A DNA stretch of 10,297 nt, taken from contig JACCWY010000127.1 of assembly GCA_013697395.1 (NCBI GenBank), forward strand, positions 1-10,297. Reading direction: 5' to 3'. The notes beneath the pieces were generated by a model. That model had not been told where the DNA came from, searched no databases, and saw only the letters and a list, made by a program, of their open reading frames with translations. The stretch's first letter is position 1; each line of letters begins with the position of its first letter. Below, piece after piece: positions 7,323 through 10,297 of the stretch. Made by a program: the position numbers and the translations under genes. This stretch comes from Chloroflexota bacterium. GTDB lineage: Bacteria; Chloroflexota; Limnocylindria; QHBO01.

Positions 7323-10049
7323 TCATCTCGTGGCGCGTCCCTCAGGGGCGAATGGATCTCGAACGTTGTACTTCCGCTGCTTTAGAAAGTATGTGGACGT
7401 CCCACCTTCCAACAGGTTGATGACTTCCTTCCGCACATCCTCATGATCAATTGCTCCCTCTAACACAACTTCGGCATGGCGAGCGTCTGCGGCAAGAACC
7501 ACGAACTTGTCCGAGTCCGATGCAACAGCGAGACTCGAGTTGTGGGTCGTGAAGGCGAACTGGCGGGTCCTCTTCGACAGCCTCAGCCGCGAACACATGT
7601 CCACCCAGATCGAACGAATGTCCAGTGAGTCCTCTGGTTGGTCGACGATGATCGGCGCATCGCCTTCGCAGAGGGCCATGATCAGCAAGGCGGTGCACTT
7701 CTGGCCGGTCGAAAGCTCGGCCAGTGGCGAATAAGTACCGTTCTCACGACGGAACGAGATCTCAGGACGATCAGTCGGAGTCACTGCGTACTGAAGCTCG
7801 AGGAGGTTCTCGTACCCGTGCTCGGCAGCGTCGCCCAGCAGGAAGTCCGCGAGCGCAATGATCCGACCACCACTCAGTTTGCTTGCGGCAGCGACGGCGT
7901 CCAAGTCTTCCGGCTTGCCCGTCAGGTGATACCTCAGAACTGCGTTAACAAACTCGTCGGGCGTGACGCCGGAGACTATGGCGTCGACCTCCGCGGACAA
8001 GAGATGCGAGCCCCTCTTCATCGATGACAGGCGCTCATTGAAGTCGATCCGGTTTGAGCCCTGGGATACCTTGGCTTGGATCTGCCCGTCTGACTTCGCG
8101 ACGAACCAATCGCAGCGCTCCTGTCGTGCCGTTGTGTATGCCGCTTGCCGCCCACGAAGTTCTATCAGCAGTTGGTTGCGGCTCAGGACGGTTGGCTGGA
8201 GAAGGCTGGCGAGCTGGCCCGCCGAGTTCAACGCATCATCGACCTTCGTCAACTCCTCGACCAGTCTCGCTCGATCCTGGCTCAGGGCACGGACGTCGCC
8301 ACCGGCCTTCTGCACCTCGCGTGAATACTCATCGCTGATCGCGTCAAAGGCAGCGGCCCAAGTGGTCTGTTCGGTCTTCGCCTCGCCAAGCATCGATTCG
8401 GTCGCATCCACCGACTCTGCCAACCGTTCGAGTGCCTCGGTTTTGGCTCGAGCGGCACGCTCGTGAAGGCGACGAACCACGGGGTCCGATGCGAACTCCT
8501 CGCCGAGGTCGGGCACGCTCGGGACGGTCTCAAGTCCATGGCGTGCGCGCAGCAACACTTCGCCGATGCCCGAGATGGAACCTACCTCGCGCTGGATAGC
8601 CTGTGATTTTGCCTGCGCCTGCTGGAACTTGGCGAAGACGGGGCTCTTCAGACCAGCATCCTTCGTCGAGATCTCCGCTCGGAGGGCTTTCTGCCTCGAC
8701 TTGAGCTCATCACGTGTCTTGCGTGCCCGAATCTGCCTGGCAACGTCGGCGTCGAGCTCCTGCAGCTGTGTCCTCAGTTCATCGATGCCGCGCTGGTGAG
8801 TCCGGAAGTCGAAGAACGAATCGATGAAGCGGATCTGCTCCTCCTCGCTTTCGGCGATCCGAACGATCTCGCCCTGACTGAGGAAGTGGCACGGGAGGAG
8901 ATCAGATGGAGGAATCGCGGTCCCGCGGAAGGGGCTGGCCGCGGCAGGGTTGTACTCGCGTTCGATCGTGTGGATGGATCCGTCTGCCCTGCGAATATCG
9001 ACGGTCACTCGGCCATAGAGCCCGAGCTGGTTCGCTAGCTTTGTTTCGTGGTCATTCAGAATCTCGAGCTGCGTCGGCTCTTGATCCAGGACGAAGCGAA
9101 GCAGCTCAACAATGATCGACTTCCCGCTTCCCTTTGGGCCAAGGATGGTTGTCAGCCCGCCGTGGAACTCGAGGTCAAGGTCGTCGAGGAACCCACCAAC
9201 GACATGTAGTCGCGTAATCCCGGGCGAGGGGATCAGCTCGTCTGCGCCAATGGCACTGCCAGTACTGGGGTATTCAACCCTGGCCTCGCGATCGATGAAG
9301 CACTGCCTAAGGCCCTCCAGGGCTACCGGCTCCTCCACCCAGAAGTAGGTAAAGCGACTACCTATTCCGGCGAGGCTGTGACCATGTCCCTTACCTGATG
9401 GGTTGTCGGACGCCTGATAGACCGCCAGCTCGCGCCCGTAAGTCGGGTCGGTTCCGTCCAGTACGTCGTAGACGCGCTTTCGCGCCTTCTTCTTGCCCTC
9501 GTCGAAGTAGTCCTCGACTGGCGCCTCGACGGCCAGCACGGCTGGGTGCTGGACTAGCAGAGTTCGGAGATCGCCGCGCATGCTTCCAAGGGCGCCCTTG
9601 CTGGATCGGCAATGTGCGAGCACGGCGATGCCGCCGAACTTCTGAATCTCGTCCAGCACCTCGAGCGGACCACTGGTGGCCGAGCCGCGTTCCAAGCGCT
9701 GCCCTGCCCCGCGAACCGCCCCGATCGTCGTCAGAAAGCGGTCAATGTCTGACGACGAGACATGGACATCGAAGAGCACAACAAGATGAATGCCTTCGTT
9801 GCCCGCCAAGTCATTCAGTTCTACGGCAGGAAAGATCAACAACTCGGTGCCGGAGGCCGCGTTCTTCACCTCGTCGACCCAGCCGCCGGTGGCGTGGTCG
9901 GTCAGCGCAATGCCATTTAGGCCAATGGAGAGCGCTTGGTCGACGATGTCGCTGGCATTGACCTCACCGTCACGCCAGTCGCTCGAGGCTGGCGTGTGTA
10001 CATGCAGGTCGAACGCGAATCGTTGAAGACCCTTACGCGTCGTGGGCAT
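7323..10049 (-). CDS. PHP-domain phosphoesterase fused to SMC/ABC-like ATPase (TrlF family type)
   Basis: A 908-residue two-part protein. Residues 1 to about 260 form a PHP domain with the metal-binding pattern: HVHTPAS (16-22), TDH (50-52), E77 in AVEL, H88, LAHCR (145-149) and a late ASDNPSGKGHGH (213-224). PHP domains are metal-dependent phosphoesterases or nucleases. From about 275 there is an SMC/RecF-like ATPase: Walker A GPKGSGKS (304-311), a Q-loop region FLSQGE (389-394), a long charged coiled-coil stretch (about 420-690, with a likely break near 490-525), ABC signature LSTGQK (779-784), Walker B IIVDQPEDSLD (800-810) and H-loop TTHN (834-837). All ATPase motifs look intact. The ATG at 10047-10049 has AGGA (10057-10060) 7 bases upstream. 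It starts 57 bases after the integrase stop codon and ends 142 bases before the ATPase-mod operon, without an obvious terminator. A defence role is plausible from its neighbours and its nuclease-plus-sensor design, but is inference. Confidence 0.9.
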   Translation of the reverse strand: MPTTRKGLQRFAFDLHVHTPASSDWRDGEVNASDIVDQALSIGLNGIALTDHATGGWVDEVKNAASGTELLIFPAVELNDLAGNEGIHLVVLFDVHVSSSDIDRFLTTIGAVRGAGQRLERGSATSGPLEVLDEIQKFGGIAVLAHCRSSKGALGSMRGDLRTLLVQHPAVLAVEAPVEDYFDEGKKKARKRVYDVLDGTDPTYGRELAVYQASDNPSGKGHGHSLAGIGSRFTYFWVEEPVALEGLRQCFIDREARVEYPSTGSAIGADELIPSPGITRLHVVGGFLDDLDLEFHGGLTTILGPKGSGKSIIVELLRFVLDQEPTQLEILNDHETKLANQLGLYGRVTVDIRRADGSIHTIEREYNPAAASPFRGTAIPPSDLLPCHFLSQGEIVRIAESEEEQIRFIDSFFDFRTHQRGIDELRTQLQELDADVARQIRARKTRDELKSRQKALRAEISTKDAGLKSPVFAKFQQAQAKSQAIQREVGSISGIGEVLLRARHGLETVPSVPDLGEEFASDPVVRRLHERAARAKTEALERLAESVDATESMLGEAKTEQTTWAAAFDAISDEYSREVQKAGGDVRALSQDRARLVEELTKVDDALNSAGQLASLLQPTVLSRNQLLIELRGRQAAYTTARQERCDWFVAKSDGQIQAKVSQGSNRIDFNERLSSMKRGSHLLSAEVDAIVSGVTPDEFVNAVLRYHLTGKPEDLDAVAAASKLSGGRIIALADFLLGDAAEHGYENLLELQYAVTPTDRPEISFRRENGTYSPLAELSTGQKCTALLIMALCEGDAPIIVDQPEDSLDIRSIWVDMCSRLRLSKRTRQFAFTTHNSSLAVASDSDKFVVLAADARHAEVVLEGAIDHEDVRKEVINLLEGGTSTYFLKQRKYNVRDPFAPEGRATR

Positions 10050-10106
10050 GGGGGCATCCTACGGGTCGGGCGAGACGGACATTCGAGACTCTTGCGGCAA
10101 GCGGCA

Positions 10107-10297
10107 TCAGCCCCGCAGTCTCCGATACGCCTCCTGCGCTCTTTCGTCGGCGGCGGACGCCGCGTAGCGGGAGAGCATCTCGCGTGATTTCCAGCCGGCC
10201 AGGCGCATGAGGTTGCCCTCGGTGCCACCGTCGGACAGCCACTGGTGGGCGAAGGTGTGACGGAACAGGTGCGGGTGCAGCTTCGGCATGCCGGCCA
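10107..10297 (-). CDS. Tyrosine recombinase/integrase, C-terminal fragment cut by the right window edge
   Basis: The last 62 or so residues of a phage-type integrase; the N-terminal part lies beyond base 10297, and the frame stays open through the edge, so the ATG at 10287-10289 is internal. The catalytic core is visible: box II HLFRHTFAHQWL with the HxxR pair, then AGWKSREMLSRYAAS, where W takes the place of the common second histidine (as in Cre and Flp) and Y is the nucleophile. The tail AADERAQEAYRRLRG is like that of many actinobacterial integrases. The enzyme would cut and rejoin DNA at attachment sites to integrate or excise a mobile element. It lies directly upstream of the PHP-ATPase gene on the same strand, marking this block as likely mobile. 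No attachment-site repeat or tRNA gene is visible inside the window. Family call is confident. Confidence 0.92.
   Translation of the reverse strand, partial: AGMPKLHPHLFRHTFAHQWLSDGGTEGNLMRLAGWKSREMLSRYAASAADERAQEAYRRLRG

Noticed and set aside
10107..10289. Small stand-alone 60-residue protein starting at ATG 10287-10289
   Set aside because: The frame continues upstream to the window edge and the sequence begins in the middle of the integrase catalytic domain, so the methionine is internal.

Overview
The window is high-GC bacterial DNA in which every gene I can support lies on the minus strand, so transcription runs from right to left. The GC-rich third codon positions, GTG starts, the wording of the integrase C-terminus and the AAA ATPase family point to an actinobacterium or another high-GC soil or aquatic lineage. 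That is an inference, and I cannot name a genus. The content looks like a defence island next to a mobile-element integrase.

Right edge (10107-10297): the C-terminal end of a tyrosine recombinase, cut by the window. Next (7323-10049) is a large PHP-phosphoesterase/SMC-like ATPase fusion of the type annotated as TrlF family. An AT-richer 142-base gap (7181-7322) then holds a good sigma70-like promoter (TTGACA, 16 bp, TATAGT) packed with short palindromes and repeats.

This promoter reads into a compact gene run: an AAA ATPase with a C-terminal winged-helix-like region (5963-7180), the type III DNA methyltransferase Mod (4046-5953), the type III restriction helicase-nuclease Res (1042-4035), a DUF429 protein (275-1045) and, after 69 bases, the start of an unidentified protein (1-205) that runs off the left edge. 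The first four genes are separated by 9 bp, 10 bp and a 4-bp overlap, so they are very probably one transcript.

Mod and Res form a complete-looking type III restriction-modification system: Mod marks the host recognition site, and Mod plus Res cut unmarked invading DNA. Whether the AAA ATPase, the DUF429 protein and the nearby PHP-ATPase add to this defence or are only neighbours cannot be settled from sequence. The arrangement is the most interesting aspect of the window. No RNA genes, CRISPR arrays, insertion sequences or convincing terminators were seen, and no gene-free stretch exceeds 300 bases.
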